From Aporrectodea caliginosa (Eukaryota; Annelida; Clitellata; Crassiclitellata; Lumbricidae), in contig JACEVL010000110.1 in the NCBI GenBank assembly GCA_020284085.1, positions 62,001 through 126,000 on the forward strand: DNA of 64,000 nucleotides, in the 5' to 3' direction. A program made the position numbers and the translations under genes. The notes under the pieces were generated by a model that searched no databases, was not told where the DNA came from, and worked only from the letters and a program-made list of their open reading frames with translations. This document shows, piece after piece, positions 1-11,958 of this stretch; position 1 is the first letter of the stretch, and each line of letters opens with the position of its first letter.

Positions 1-412
1 TAGCTGGTTCATTCATGCTGAACTCCACAGCTTCCCACGCGATAGACAACCGCAGAACGACACAAAGCTTTAAAACTTAGACCTGCTTACCGTATTATGC
101 TTCTTCGGTCGGGTTTTCGGGTATTGACGTAACGGCCCGGGCTTGACCCTACGAACGGGGGCCCGGGTGTTCGGGGGCCCGTTAGACAGCCCTACCAACT
201 ACCCCCGCGCCGATGACTAATACACCACTGTAGCTGGCCAACACATCTTCAAATCCACAGCGTTTTACGCGACTGAAAGTCTGTATTTAAGCTTTTAAAA
301 TTTACTTTAAATAATATGCTGATTCGGACGGGTTTTCGGGCTTTGATTTAAGGGCCCGGGCCGGGCCCTTCGAACGGGGGCCCGGAGGCCCGGGGGCCCG
401 TTGACAGCCCTA
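1..412. repeat. GGGCCC-rich dimeric repeat, probable hAT-type right end
   Basis: Two diverged copies of a roughly 200-bp unit stand head to tail. Both begin TAGCTGG (positions 1 and 231) and both end in a GC-rich block of GGGCCCG words followed by GACAGCCCTA. The terminal AGCCCTA at 406-412 is the reverse complement of TAGGGCT, a common hAT-type terminus. The left end lies outside the window, so no target duplication can be checked. It could equally be a fragment of a satellite array. Confidence 0.5.
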
Positions 413-665
413 GCTACTACTAACTAGAGCATTTACAGTGTATTTAGTTATATTAACTTATGCTTTTTAAATGTTCACTAGGGTGTCTCGTAGCATATAG
501 TAACAATTTCTTTTATTTCTCTGCCTCTCACCCACCCCAAGTTGTTAGGTTCATTTAAATAAAATTCTACAAAAAATTTCATTAAAACTGGACAATACTT
601 AGGGGTGGCCCTTGAGCCATAAAGTTTAGAAAATTCATGATGTCTTGTACAATGAGAAATTATGC
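413..665. other. Unassigned AT-rich stretch
   Basis: I see no gene, tandem array or transposon end here. It separates the GC-rich dimer from the hAT-type element that starts at 674. Confidence 0.5.
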
Positions 666-1023
666 AATGTTGCTAGGGCTATTAGCCATTAAATTTTTGT
701 AATAGTTAACTATTTAAGAAATAACGATTAATTACTAGTTAATTATGATTAAATATATTTCCAATAAAAAAAGTAATGACAAATGTAAAATTAACGATAT
801 TCATTGTTTATCTTTTAATAGTATTATTAATATTTATTGCTAGTTAGTAGTTACTTAGTAGTTATTGATTTAGTAGTTACTTAGTAGTTATTAATAATAT
901 AACAGAAGAGAAATGTACGAAGCTCTCTAACATAACGTGACACGCTTTCCCTCTGCATCATTCACTAGGCGGCAACAAACAGCTCACGGCCAAAATAAAC
1001 TTTAACAGAGCACACGACACATG

Positions 1024-1232
1024 ATGGAGGGACAGAGGAAGGGATGGTTGGAGGTAGGGACGGAGGGGAAGAGATTGATGGAGGGTTGTAGAAAGGGATG
1101 GATGGACAGAGGGACGGAGAGATAGGTAGCGGAGAGGACTATTGGAGGTAGGGATGTAGGGAGGGATGGGAGAGATAGGACCTACGCTTGGAGGGAGGGA
1201 TAAAGGGAGGAACAGAGTAAGGGAGGGAGGGA
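1024..1232. repeat. GGAGGGA-type polypurine minisatellite, left part
   Basis: An irregular array of GGAGGGA, GGACGGA and GGGATGGA words fills this stretch and resumes at 2500-2572 beyond an inserted hAT element. The two parts were therefore one array of roughly 280 bp before insertion. A 107-residue proline- and serine-rich reading frame on the minus strand is a by-product of the array. Confidence 0.8.
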
Positions 1233-2499
1233 CAGGGCCGTAGCGAGGCATGTGCCAACGGTGCCACGGCACAGGGCGCAACTCAAGAGGGGGCGCAAAT
1301 TTTGAGACGGAACGGAGCGATTTAATTACTAATTAGGCCCCTACTTGATTTTGAACTATGAAATATACATTATAAATGAAATAAATGTACTAAGATTAAA
1401 TAATACCAATGTAACTAATCTGACATAGACCGAAATGGGCGCAGAAGCCAAATAGAGCGAACTGGGGTGATTGGTGGAAATTTACGCGGGGAAAAGGGGG
1501 CTTGCGATACCGCGGTGTGATTGGTGGAAAAGCAAGCGAAAGAACGCGGTTCTTGAGGCGCGTAGATTAGCCTTTAAAACGAGGCGAGGTGAGGTACTGA
1601 GAAGGGGCTTTTAGATGATTTTGCATGTACCGTCCCTACTTACTGAAAAAATGTATTGCTACTGAATGAACGTTAGCTAATTCGATCCCGATTAAACTGT
1701 AAGTTTGGAAAAGACAGTTAACTTAATCAAACGGGCTGATAAATATAATTTTCGCGTAATTGGATGTGGAAACCGTTATCCGGCATATCCCGTGAATTTA
1801 TTTAAATTAAACTGAAGCCTAATCAGAACTAGGGAAATGGTGGATGTTAAGTATCAGCTAATGCAGAGCTAGATGATTTAATCCAGAAAATTATACAGCG
1901 GCAAGAATAACAGGTTGAAGTGCTAATGAGTATAAGCTAGTCAGTGCTAAAACAGGGAGTGAACCCCAGACCAATAGAAAAAGTACTGTTGTAGAGACGA
2001 GGAGCCCAATCAGAGAGGCCACTTTTCTGTCGCCCGTATCTAAAGCCGGTCGTAGGCTTTAAGCTCGGCCTAGTATCTGAAGAGCTGAAAGACATAGCCG
2101 CTAGTGGCGCTATACAAGTCACCGTTTGGACGAGGTCCCTTAGGCCTACTTCATAAACCCCGTGTTGATTGCACGATGCTTCATAAACCCCGTGTTGATT
2201 ATCACCCATGGCTTATAATGGTGGGAATTGAAACCGAGGGAAGTCGAATTCTTTCCTCATGGAACTTGCCCAAACATATCTGTCCTCAAGGTCCCTTCAG
2301 CAGCGAAATAAATCTGAAGTGACTAAAGTGGAATGTTAAAAGAAGCACAGAAACTTCGTTTCTATTTTCTTTAAAAGACAAAGCCTATTATATTCGAGAT
2401 AACAAATCTGGTCGTTATTGGTTAAAAGTTGATCTTTGAGGGGTGGGGCGCTAGATTTACGCTTGGCACAGGGCGCAATTATAGCTTGCTACGGCCCTG
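1233..2499. mobile_element. hAT-type element nested in the polypurine array
   Basis: The termini are inverted repeats, CAGGGCCGTAGC at the left and GCTACGGCCCTG at the right. They are flanked by a perfect 8-bp duplication GGGAGGGA at 1225-1232 and 2500-2507. Both ends also carry a GGCACAGGGCGCAA word just inside. The 1.27-kb interior has no long reading frame, so this is a non-autonomous copy. Because the duplication lies in a GGAGGGA array it could arise by chance, but the coinciding terminal inverted repeats make the borders firm. Confidence 0.85.
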
Positions 2500-2728
2500 G
2501 GGAGGGACACAGGGAGGGACAGAGGGAAGGACAGCGGGTGGGATGGATGGAGAGGGAGGGGGAGAGGGAGGACTGACGTCAATCCAATATCATGTGACGA
2601 CACCCCTCTTAACATTTTAAAAACATTTTTAACCATCTCAGGACGGGCAAACATCTAGTTTGTTCATATTAGTAGTGTTTTACGTTTTTCAGTTCAAATG
2701 TCTTCCTTCAACCAATTTTGATGCGGTA

Positions 2729-3708
2729 TCCCAAAACCAGGCGGTTCGTCAAAATTTAAGAAAATGAGGTTTTGATCTATCGTTGTAGAGCTTTTCAAGA
2801 TCTTTCCAAAATGCCCAGGGTTTTTTCAATGGGCCTAACCGTTGCAAAGATATGCGGTTTGGAAATGAAGCCACTCATCAGAAATTATTTAGAGAAAAAC
2901 GCCAAAGAAGATAAACAAATTTAATCTATCATAAAGCCTTGAGAACAATAGGTACTGCTTCAGCCTTCATGCTGAAATTTTTGCAGCTTATAACACAGTT
3001 GCAGTGGGGTCAAGGGCAATCTCGCACGCGAGACCTTGTTTTGACCAATCAGCTCTCTACACTGGGGTATTTAAATGATCACGTGATAGTATTCTGACCG
3101 TTTACAGCTCCTAAAACAGCTCCTAAAATCTAAACACAGTTGCTAAATAAAAATGACTGAGAAAACATGATTTTGAAGATGTATGCAGATCAAAATAGCC
3201 CGGGTTGCAGTGGGGTCAAGGGCAATCTCGCACGCGAGACCTTGTTTTGACCAATCAGCTCTCTACACTGGGGTATTTAAATGATCACGTGATAGTATTC
3301 TGACCGTTTACGCGAAATTCGATTTTGGGACCAGAGTTTCTGTGTTATTTTTGGTGAAGAAATTAATTATTCAGCCGTGAAAGTCAGTGATTCGGCTAAA
3401 GGGAAGTCCAAGCTTTAAGAAGATGTATGATGTCATGGGAGTGTCTCCGTCGCTATTTATAACCGCTGCGTGCAAAGCAACCCAAAAAATGAGAAATTGA
3501 ACGACAAATGTTTCTTACAAATTTGCAATGTTATTCAAAATTTCATGAAAATAATAAATGAATAATGTTAAAAAGAGAAGAATTATATTCCTCAAATATC
3601 AAACAATGCAATTATGATATAAAACGATTTTTGCTAGAAATCAAGATAAACCGCTATTTTGTGTGATTACTCGATATTGGTTTTGCCGACTTCCACCTGG
3701 TTTTGGGA
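2729..3708. mobile_element. TA-flanked MITE-like element nested in the 674-3901 element
   Basis: Inverted ends read TCCCAAAACCAGG at the left and CCTGGTTTTGGGA at the right, each bordered by TA (2727-2728 and 3709-3710). A TA target duplication would fit a Tc1/mariner-type non-autonomous element. A TA flank is weak evidence by itself, so the superfamily is uncertain. No transposase is seen. It contains the 108-bp direct repeat at 2998-3311. Confidence 0.55.
2998..3311. repeat. 108-bp direct duplication
   Basis: Positions 2998-3105 recur at 3204-3311, apparently without change, at a 206-bp offset. The unit includes CTCGCACGCGAG and GATCACGTGATAG. The first is a short perfect palindrome, and the second holds a CACGTG E-box core. 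The near-identity implies a recent local duplication. Confidence 0.85.
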
Positions 3709-3909
3709 TACCACAATAACCGCATCACAATTATGTAAACAAACCAGCATGTTAACACTGCTAGGTTCTAGTGAGCAACGTGTTTTGTTGACAATACTGG
3801 GGCACCTTATCAAATATAACAAGCGGCCTTCGATAAATCATTAAAAATAATTTTAATTGTTAAAATTAATTAACGATTAATCGCTAACATCCGCAGCCCT
3901 AAATGTTGC

Positions 3910-5357
3910 ATAATAATTAATCGTTGGTTCTAGTACTAATCAAATTGTAATGTTTATCAAACATAATGTCTACTTTCTACCTGTTTAATTATGTTAAAAT
4001 TAATAACTAATGTCCAGGAACGTACTATTATTCTTTGGCACATGTAGAATCATAGTTTTTTTGCTGCAGTCCGGGAACTTGTCAATAGTCGAAAAAAACT
4101 TGAAGTCAACTTCTTACTGAATTCCTGAGTGAGGGTCACGCCTCGCTCAGCCCATCATTGACAACTTCCAACCTGCTGATGATGCTCAAGACCTCTTGGA
4201 ATGGTTCCTCTTCATCCCATTCAGATGGGTCTATGGCAAGGAAAGTCTGAGGAAGTCCAAGTATGGAATAGTCGTTTTGTGTTTATTATGCAGAACTGCT
4301 CTACGCCCAGTGCTCAAAAATGCAACAGATTTCACTTTTGGTCGCTTTGGTGAATGATCCGGAGATGGATCTTCCATGGCGGCTAACATTAGTTTCTTCA
4401 TCCCAACAGACACTCTCGAATCAAAGAACCAGTCCGGACCTCAGAAAGGTACCATATATGAAGTCCAAGCTGTTTGCTTGTTGCACTGGAAATGGCTTCA
4501 TGTGGGTATTTTAGGAAAACTTATACCTTGTACAGGAATACCTCCGAAAAAGATAACTGATACTTCCAGAAATTCACAATAGTGTTCTCATGGTTGCTTA
4601 ACTTCCAAGTTTACTTGAGAAAAGTTAAGAATATCATCTCAGTGTGATGCGTCCAATGCTTCCACAGAATCGCCTGTTGAAGCGGACTGAAAATTTGTGA
4701 GATCGACATATACTTCGAGTGCCCTTTAAATCGTTTATAGAGAAGAACTTTAGGGCCAGTATCTATATGCAACACTTGTCACTTTGAATGCCACCCCAAC
4801 CACTAGCAGATATATGATGGCGACATGCCAAGAAGAGCGTGCCTCTGCTCTATAAGCATGCAAGCACCAGAATGATGGCCAGTATTTGCCGCTGTAGTGT
4901 CGAAGCACAACGCCGCAAAACGATCAATAATTCCAACGACATAATGATGATGGCAGCAGCTTGGGCCTCAGTAGTTCTGCATGGAAATTTCAGAACGCCA
5001 AGTCGCTGTTCCCGTCCAACACCTGATTGTAAGAATTGAAGATGGTCGATATGCTCTACAGGTGGAAGGTAGAGCTTCCATTATTCGAAGTGGCACGATA
5101 AATTGTACTCCTGTTAGTATTCAAAATCAGTAATGTCATGCCCAAGACTAGATGCAACTTCACTGACAATGAAGGTGCCATTTCTAGATGAGACATTACT
5201 AAGGATTCTGTATGGTCTGGTAAGGGAGGAGGTCCATCAGGGTGACACCAGGAGTTACGGCAATGGGTGACACCAACCCTAGTGACGCCACTGAGGAGCA
5301 AGATATCTGATATTTTTAGAAGCAAATTAAAACATTTAGAGAAAACATTCACTGTAT
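3910..5357. other. Unassigned stretch, no supported gene
   Basis: Short open frames occur, the longest being a start-less frame of about 65 codons near 4165-4360 on the + strand. I recognise no protein family, splice-site pattern or repeat structure. A GGTGACACCAACCCTAGTGA block near 5260 looks like part of a dispersed repeat. This stretch lies between two hAT-type elements. Confidence 0.4.
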
Positions 5358-5365
5358 GTGCCAAT

Positions 5366-6319
5366 TAGAGTTACACGAGGAGACAATTTCGTCCCCATCC
5401 CCGCCCCGCAACAAGTAAGTCCAGTGTTTCCGTTAGAGTCCAAATAGAGGACGTATTGACGCCTTGACCTAGAATTTTTTGGACGTAGCTCATGTCTTTC
5501 GGCTATCACGTCGAAAAATTTGAAAGTTTTGGAGGTATTTTACGGACGTAAAAACGGCCATTTGGGCGTTAAAGGAAACACTGAGTAAGTCTTCCCCATC
5601 CCCGCCCCATCTCCACATGGTTCGTCCCCATCCCCGCAGGATTTCTCCCCAACCACACCCCATAGGACGACATCACATTCCCCGCAAAAAGTTTTCACCC
5701 ATTAAAATTTAAAAAAAACAATAGCTATCTGTATTGCTAATTGCATTAATAAAACATACACAAAAACATCGACAGTTAGCATTAACCAAGCTCTGACTAT
5801 TTCTGACGAGTACGCTTCAGGAAATAAAAAATCTCCTTTTCAGTTCTCAAGTTCTTAACATCACCCTTTACTGATTTCAGATTGTACTTGTAGTTCTAAG
5901 AATGACATGTGACTACTACGTTAAAAATTAATCCATCAACACAGACAAGCTGAAAACGCTTTTAGTTGAACTACAATTACTTTTTTAACAAATTCGGTCG
6001 TGCTACGTTTGAAGTTTATTTAAAAATAATTCCGTAAACAGGAAGTACAATTGATATGAGCCTGTAGCCTCAAAAAGTGAATAGAAGTGAAACTGGAATT
6101 TTAAGTTAAGTAATTAAGTAGCTGTAACTAAGGAAGAAAGTTACTATATACTATATAGTCTATACGCTGTATAAACTATAGAAATATAATAGTTACCATT
6201 ACCGCGATTTTATCGCGGGCTCATTCCCCCATTACCGCGGCGTTACCCCAATTGTTGTCCCCATTACCGCGGGATTTACCGCGGTTTTACCACGGGGAAA
6301 TTCCCCATGTCACTGTCTA
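5366..6319. mobile_element. hAT-type MITE with CCCC/CCGCGG-rich interior
   Basis: The element is flanked by a perfect 8-bp duplication GTGCCAAT at 5358-5365 and 6320-6327. It begins TAGAGTTACACGAGG and ends with the inverted, imperfect counterpart CATGTCACTGTCTA. Both subterminal regions hold blocks of CCCCATCCCCGCCC or CCATTACCGCGG words, and the centre is AT-rich. No coding sequence is seen. The size and ends fit a non-autonomous hAT element. Confidence 0.8.
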
Positions 6320-6327
6320 GTGCCAAT

Positions 6328-8699
6328 CTGTAGAATAGATTTACATTAAAATATGAAACACGGTTCTGGAGTTCTGATGTTTACTTCTATAATCAGTAAA
6401 AATAATTTCAATAGAAACTGTGAAATCTGTTTGCTGATGAAAGAGTTTGCTCTCATTGAATCTGTACCTCAGCTACTATGAGATTAGAATAAACGGAAAA
6501 CTGTTGTGAAAATTTTAGGTGGAATAACAGGAGATTGTTAGAATTTAAACAAAATCCATTATTTGATAGTAGAGCTTCCGGGTGATTGCAATGTAAACTT
6601 TATGCGGAAAGTATTAAAGCTTTCATACTTCTATGTAAAAAACCTGGAAAAGTTTGATGCAAAACACCTGAAAATTTATTCCTTTCTGAAAAGTGTTGTT
6701 ATACTTGGTAAGCAATGTATAAAACTTGGTTAATTTTAAGATGGTGATATCTGAGCATTATGACGAGATTTTAAAGTGTAAACTCTGATAAACTTTCTGT
6801 CTAAGCCAAAAAATAAGAAAGTTCTGTTAATTGAAGGTAAAGTAAAATCAATAGCTTTAACTAATTGTGATGCTGCATATGAAAGTGGACCCCAATACGG
6901 GTTTGGAGTTATTCATACCACCATGATCAGCAAAAATTCTGAAAATAATGATGTATAATGTTATACAATGGCAATATTATGGCATTTTTTGTAGAATTTA
7001 CAACATGTTGTACCTGAAAGAGGAAATTTTCGGTAAAACTCATTTTAAGTTCAGTCCAAATTTGTTACATTTTAAGTTAAGTTCCAAATTGCTTACATCT
7101 GACATTTCACTTTGCAAACGTAGAAAGAACATACTTCATTGTATAACATTATACATAATTATTTTCAGAATTTTATGCAGATCACAGTGGTATAAATAAC
7201 TTCAGTTTTAAAAGTATTTATTTTCAGATTAATATCTCAAGAATAGTGATGCTGCATTGTGGACCCCTTTTACCTTTGATCACTTGAAATTAAAAAAAAT
7301 ACTTGCAATGTTCGATTTTCATGAACTATTGTGCTCCATTGAAAGATGGAAGTGTCCTTCAGTGAATGCCAGTGAAAACCCAATTTTGATATATTTGGAT
7401 CGGTGACTATGTTCAAAGGCCTGTATCTCAGCAAACAAATCCGGCCTAGTGGTCCCTTTTCATAACGCAAAAAGAAATGCATACATGGCATAACAGGCCA
7501 ATATACACTGAACAAACAACCAGCATCTCATCAAATGGCTGGCATTAAATCATATATTACGCAACAAGGTACAATGGTCACCAATGCTCAAACTTTGGTC
7601 AGCTAAATTGGTGTATACAGCAGGATCTCTTAAAATGTTCAGTAACACCAGTAACACAACTGGCCCAGCATCACATCAAATAAATTTAAAGAATTAGTAG
7701 GGTGAAAAAGAATAACAACTGAATGTGATTATGTTGCCTTACCACATATTTGAATTTATTATGAAGTGAAGGCATAGGAGGGAAAAAGTCAGCCAAAGCT
7801 GTGAAGAAATACATGTGTTTTTGTTCAATAGTCATAGAGTGATTGCAAATCAATAATGCTTTGTTGAACAGTACTAAAAAAGTTCATTTAGAAGGCATTT
7901 TGTTCACAAGTCACCTTGACTGCCATGACTGTATCAGACCTATCCTTCTGATGTACAATCGAGTCTGAACCATACAGACCGTGCAAGCCGCCTTTAGCCG
8001 GCCATTTTCGTCTCGGCAGAATACAACTGTCGCAGGTCATTGGAGTTACCTCGATCGTTAGTCACTGGTGGCGCTTCAATCTACCAACTGACATGCAACG
8101 AATGCCTAATCTAACTACACCTGGCACCTCGACAAACTACCCAGACCTTCATCGTCTTCTACCAACGAGGGACTGCTCAACGGCAGAGTCATCGTCTGCT
8201 GTGATCACTGTCACCAGTTGTCTCTCCATTATATCAACGCAACTTGGTCAAAAACTCTGAACAACCATGCCATCTGTCAACTCTTGGTGGGAATCCGTTG
8301 GTGGCTCCAAGTGTGTGTGTGGGCCCTGCCAATGGTGACTCTTTCCAGTTTACTATACATGTTTTGCTACCTGATGTAACAGTCTAGTTGCAAATGAAAT
8401 TCAACATCATAGAGGCTAACACAGAGAAAGAACTTTTGTGAGACACCATTTTAGCTACATAAGTGTCCTAATACATACATACAGATTGTATTATTGCAAG
8501 GTAAATCCACATAACGGCAAATTCTGTGCTATTTATTTTAAATCTTTCTGTTTTGTAGCAACAGATTTGCAAAACAGTTCTAACCGTTGATTTGTTTAAG
8601 GGTAGAAATACTGGTTAAACCATAGTTTACATTACTAAATTAATGCCATGTTTTCAATCCATACTTTAAATTGCTTAGCAATAAACGTATGTAGTAAAC
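6328..8699. other. Unassigned AT-rich stretch
   Basis: I see no gene, RNA or clear transposon end in these 2.4 kb. Open frames are short (83 residues or fewer) and have AT-driven composition. A moderately GC-rich patch at 7980-8330 has no recognisable coding frame. Confidence 0.4.
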
Positions 8700-8930
8700 A
8701 GAAGATAGATTGATGAATATAATTCTTTGTGTAAATAGAAGCTAGATTGATTAAAATAATTTGTAACATACATAAAAGTTGGACTGATGAAAACAATTTT
8801 TTCGTAAATACTATATATATTTATGAAAAAAACTTTTTTCATCAGTCCAACTTCTATTTACTAAATAGAAGTTGGATTGATGAAAATAATTCTTTGCGTA
8901 AAAAGGAGTTGGATTGATAACAGTTATCAT
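8700..8930. repeat. Degenerate ~40-bp tandem repeat
   Basis: Words of the form AGAAGTTGGATTGATGAAAA followed by TAATTCTTTGCGTAAAT recur about five times, and one copy is inverted around 8810-8860. The same unit, more diverged, fills the interior of the Mutator-like element at 23362-23830, so this may be a remnant of a related element. No terminal repeats are visible here. Confidence 0.6.
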
Positions 8931-9076
8931 GTACATTTATCAGCAAGCTAACAGAATCGGGGGCTGAAGGATATAGTGCGTAAGTTTACGGGCATCGTGA
9001 GTGTCGGTTATGGTCAGGTTAGGAGTCGCGAGGGTCGGTTAGGGTCAGGGTTAGTGTCATTATAAGTTTTCTGATA

Positions 9077-9627
9077 CGCACTGGCTACGGAACCATCCGG
9101 ACGGTGCCGTAATTGTGTGTCTAGGGAACCGTCCATGGTCCGGACCCACAAATAATCTATGGGCGATTGCACATATCTATGGCGTGTACATCCGGAAGAT
9201 TAAGATTTTGATGGGTGCGTTGCGAATCTGGTAAACTTGCGCTTTAGGGGTCCCGAATAATGACACCCATATTCGAGGGGAGTATGTATTATAATCAGAC
9301 TAGTTCAATGGAAGAAGTTTAGCACTAATGGCGTCGTGAAGGTCGGTTACGGTCAGGTTAAGCGTCGTGAGGGTCGGTTAGGGTCAGGGTTAGGGTTTGT
9401 GTTGTCATTAGAAAATCTTCCACTGCAGAAGATTTATCCTTCTGGATATTAACCTAATTTAGAGCTGGTTGATGCCTTGTGCATTAGACAGATTGAAGAT
9501 TTTCTAATGACAACACAAACCCTAACCCTGACCCTAACCGACCTCACGACGCTTAACCTGACCGTAACCGGACGGTTCCATAGAAAAGAAATTACGGCAC
9601 CGTCCGGACGGTTCCGTAGCCAGTGCG
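9077..9627. repeat. Two-tier foldback with telomere-like GGTTAGGG words
   Basis: Two nested inverted repeats share a centre near 9455. Inner arms at 9345-9419 and 9496-9569 match apart from one base and contain GGTTAGGGTCAGGGTTAGGG. Outer arms at 9077-9114 and 9590-9627 match apart from one base and contain CTACGGAACC and CCGGACGGTGCC. A further copy of the GTCGGTTAGGGTCAGGGTTA block stands at 9030-9055. This fits a foldback-type element. The telomere-like words are interrupted, so it is not a telomere. Confidence 0.8.
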
Positions 9628-11348
9628 TTTCTGATATGATAGTTAATAATTTAGCAACATAGTTTGTTGAAAGATAATTTAGCAACATAAACTACGATCT
9701 AACAAAAATATTGAATGTCAACTGGTCTGCTAATCTATTGGTAAAAATGAAAATTTTACATTATTAAGTAACACCTTTGCATGTCTATTATGTTCGTCGT
9801 ATATATTTACTGCATACAAATTTCTTGTTTACTCTTGCATCTTTTTTCTTATAAGCATCTAACAATGAAGCTGAATCTGTATTCAAATCCGCTGGCAGAT
9901 TCACGTATGTAAATTTTAAATGTACTGAACATCTACTTTCGGGTATTTGTTAATTTTCTCTGTTGATTATTTCTGACGGAACGTGTACTGCAAACAATAC
10001 AACCCTTCAAACAGAAATGACCAAGTTCTCCATGATAACTTCAAACTGTGACGCTCATAACAGTCGTTAACTTTCAATTTGGTTAGCCCGAGAATCCCGT
10101 CAACTACTTTTGCCCAGAGCCAGAACCTACCTTTAAATCACGAACTTCAGACGCAGCATGAATTCAACCACCACGATCAAACTTATATGGAAAAAGTTAA
10201 GAATCTGTTCCAGTAAAGGTGATATTCAAACAAAACAGCAAAGCGTTGCACACTCTACGCAGTCAAACTGCATTCAGGATCTAGTTTGAGGAAAAGTCAA
10301 ATCCTGGATCAACCGGAACCAGGATGCCACCCATCCAGCCAACAGGTGCGTGGATTTACCACCGGATGCACGATACGCGCCGCCACTGGCTTCATCGACA
10401 CGACGCTTGTGGTTTTATAGCGCCTAACATTTAGCATTGTTTATGTCTTACGTTGGGAGACTGAAAAACTTTCTTATTATACTGCATTCTACAGCTTAAT
10501 TTCCAGTGATTATCTTCAAAATTTCAATGAAGTCCATGTAATGTAAATTTAAATTTCCTAAATTTCTCACCGCCTCATAAGTGCTGCAAAATGAGACGAG
10601 GTTATAATATATCACGAGTATCAAGCAAGGTATCAAGTCCGCAAGTGCTTGTGGGTCAGTCAGTCAGTCAGTCAGTCAGTCAGTCAGTAGGGTTTGTTAG
10701 TGGCATCTGGTCATAACAATTAGCCTATTCGAATTCCAAATAGGCCTACTCTCAGATTGCACTTGGCGCATCTCATAGGCAAAGCCTGATGTCCTACGAA
10801 CGGCCCCAGATAGATGGCCCATTAAATATTGAGTCGATTGTTGGTTCCCAAACGTCACTAATGATCTTTCAAGTTTTACGTCACTAATAATCTTTCAAGT
10901 CTTTTTTTTTACATAACTCGGCTATGCTCGGGGCTTTTTTAGCGTGCAGTTCTACACAAAATGTGCAGTTCTAAATGAATATGTGCAGTTGTAAAAGCAT
11001 TTTTTTGCAGTTAAAAATGGCTAAAAAAGGTCATTCGAAATAATTTACCATGGCTTTTTGAAAAAGAGTGAACGGGTTCTAAAAATTCCTTTAAAAAAGC
11101 CCTGGCTATGCTCATGTAGGCCTACCTGCGACCATGGTGTCTTACACCATGCATGCGAACGTAACACTCCCGCGCACTTCCTCCAGCTTATTGATATCGG
11201 AAGTCTTTCGTTGACTACGAATTCCGTAGTTGGCTACTTGGCCACAGAGGCGTAACTTTGGTCTAGAAATTTAAGTGGGTGGATAACTGCATACAAAATT
11301 TCACATCGCTTGTCCTCCCATTGTTGCGCATCATAACAACCCATGGCC
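9628..11348. other. Unassigned stretch with small repeats
   Basis: No gene is supported. A short GTCA microsatellite lies at 10655-10688. A small inverted pair, ACTCGGCTATGCTCGGGGCT near 10917 and AGCCCTGGCTATGCTCATG near 11097, suggests a small MITE of about 200 bp without a confirmed target duplication. Confidence 0.45.
10655..10688. repeat. GTCA tetranucleotide microsatellite
   Basis: About eight uninterrupted GTCA units are visible. Confidence 0.9.
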
Positions 11349-11440
11349 TAGGGAGCCGTCCATAAATGACGTCACGCCATTTTGGCCGATTTTTTACCCC
11401 CTCCCCCTCGTCACACGTCGTCGCAAAAAGTAACACCTCC
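11349..11440. mobile_element. End fragment of the GGGGCCGTCC MITE family
   Basis: This 90-bp piece matches, in reverse complement, the right terminus of the MITE at 40497-40968: CCGTCCATAAATGACGTCAC, then a TTTTTACCCCCTCC word and a reversed GTGTTACTTTTTG word. It abuts the left end of another copy that starts at 11441, so two copies of one family adjoin here. Confidence 0.75.
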
Positions 11441-11724
11441 GGGGCCGTCCATAAATGACGTCACGCACCTAGGGGGTCGGAAATTTGTGACGATGTGTGA
11501 CATGGGGTGGAGGGGGTCTGAGAAGTGTGACGTCACACCAGGTCTATGTTATTAAATTTAACAATTAACAACAATTTAATTTTATTAATAACATCACTAA
11601 TTTTGAGGATTAAATTTTCATTATTTTTTTTATTATTTTAATGTATACGGGCATCATTATTAATAATTTTCTAATTATTTCAATATTTGGTCACCGTTAG
11701 ATTTTAAAATATGCATGCTTTCCC

Positions 11725-11958
11725 AGTAGTAGCAAAACTAAGCGGCTGGAACAACCACCCACTCGCGCGAATAACCACGTGCACGCATGACGTCATACCG
11801 AAACTATTGGAAATCCCCGCCCTCTTGCCAATGACTCATATCGAAACTATTGGAAATCCCCGCAGTATCGATAAGATCACGCAACCCACCGCCGAGTCAA
11901 CGCGTAATTACAGGGACTAATTTCTGTAGTGTCGTGCGTTGTCGGCCTGTGTAGGCAC
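11725..11958. repeat. Polinton left terminal inverted repeat
   Basis: The 234 bp match the reverse complement of 20401-20635 except for one missing G in the word GACGTCATAT (left copy: GACTCATAT). A GAAACTATTGGAAATCCCCGC word occurs twice inside the repeat. The stop codon of the integrase gene begins at its last base. Confidence 0.95.

Larger units (their letters stand above)
674..3901. mobile_element. hAT-type element, non-autonomous, with nested insertions
   Basis: The element starts TAGGGCT and ends AGCCCTA. It is flanked by a perfect 8-bp direct repeat AATGTTGC at 666-673 and 3902-3909. An 8-bp duplication with TAGGG-type termini is the hAT signature. The subterminal regions are AT-rich and roughly complementary, with TTAACGATTAAT-like words at both ends. 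No transposase reading frame is seen. Much of the 3.2 kb comes from later insertions at 1233-2499 and 2729-3708. The superfamily call rests on the ends and the duplication only. Confidence 0.85.

Noticed and set aside
9345..9569. Telomere or interstitial telomere
   Set aside because: TTAGGG units are interrupted, few, and part of a longer inverted repeat.
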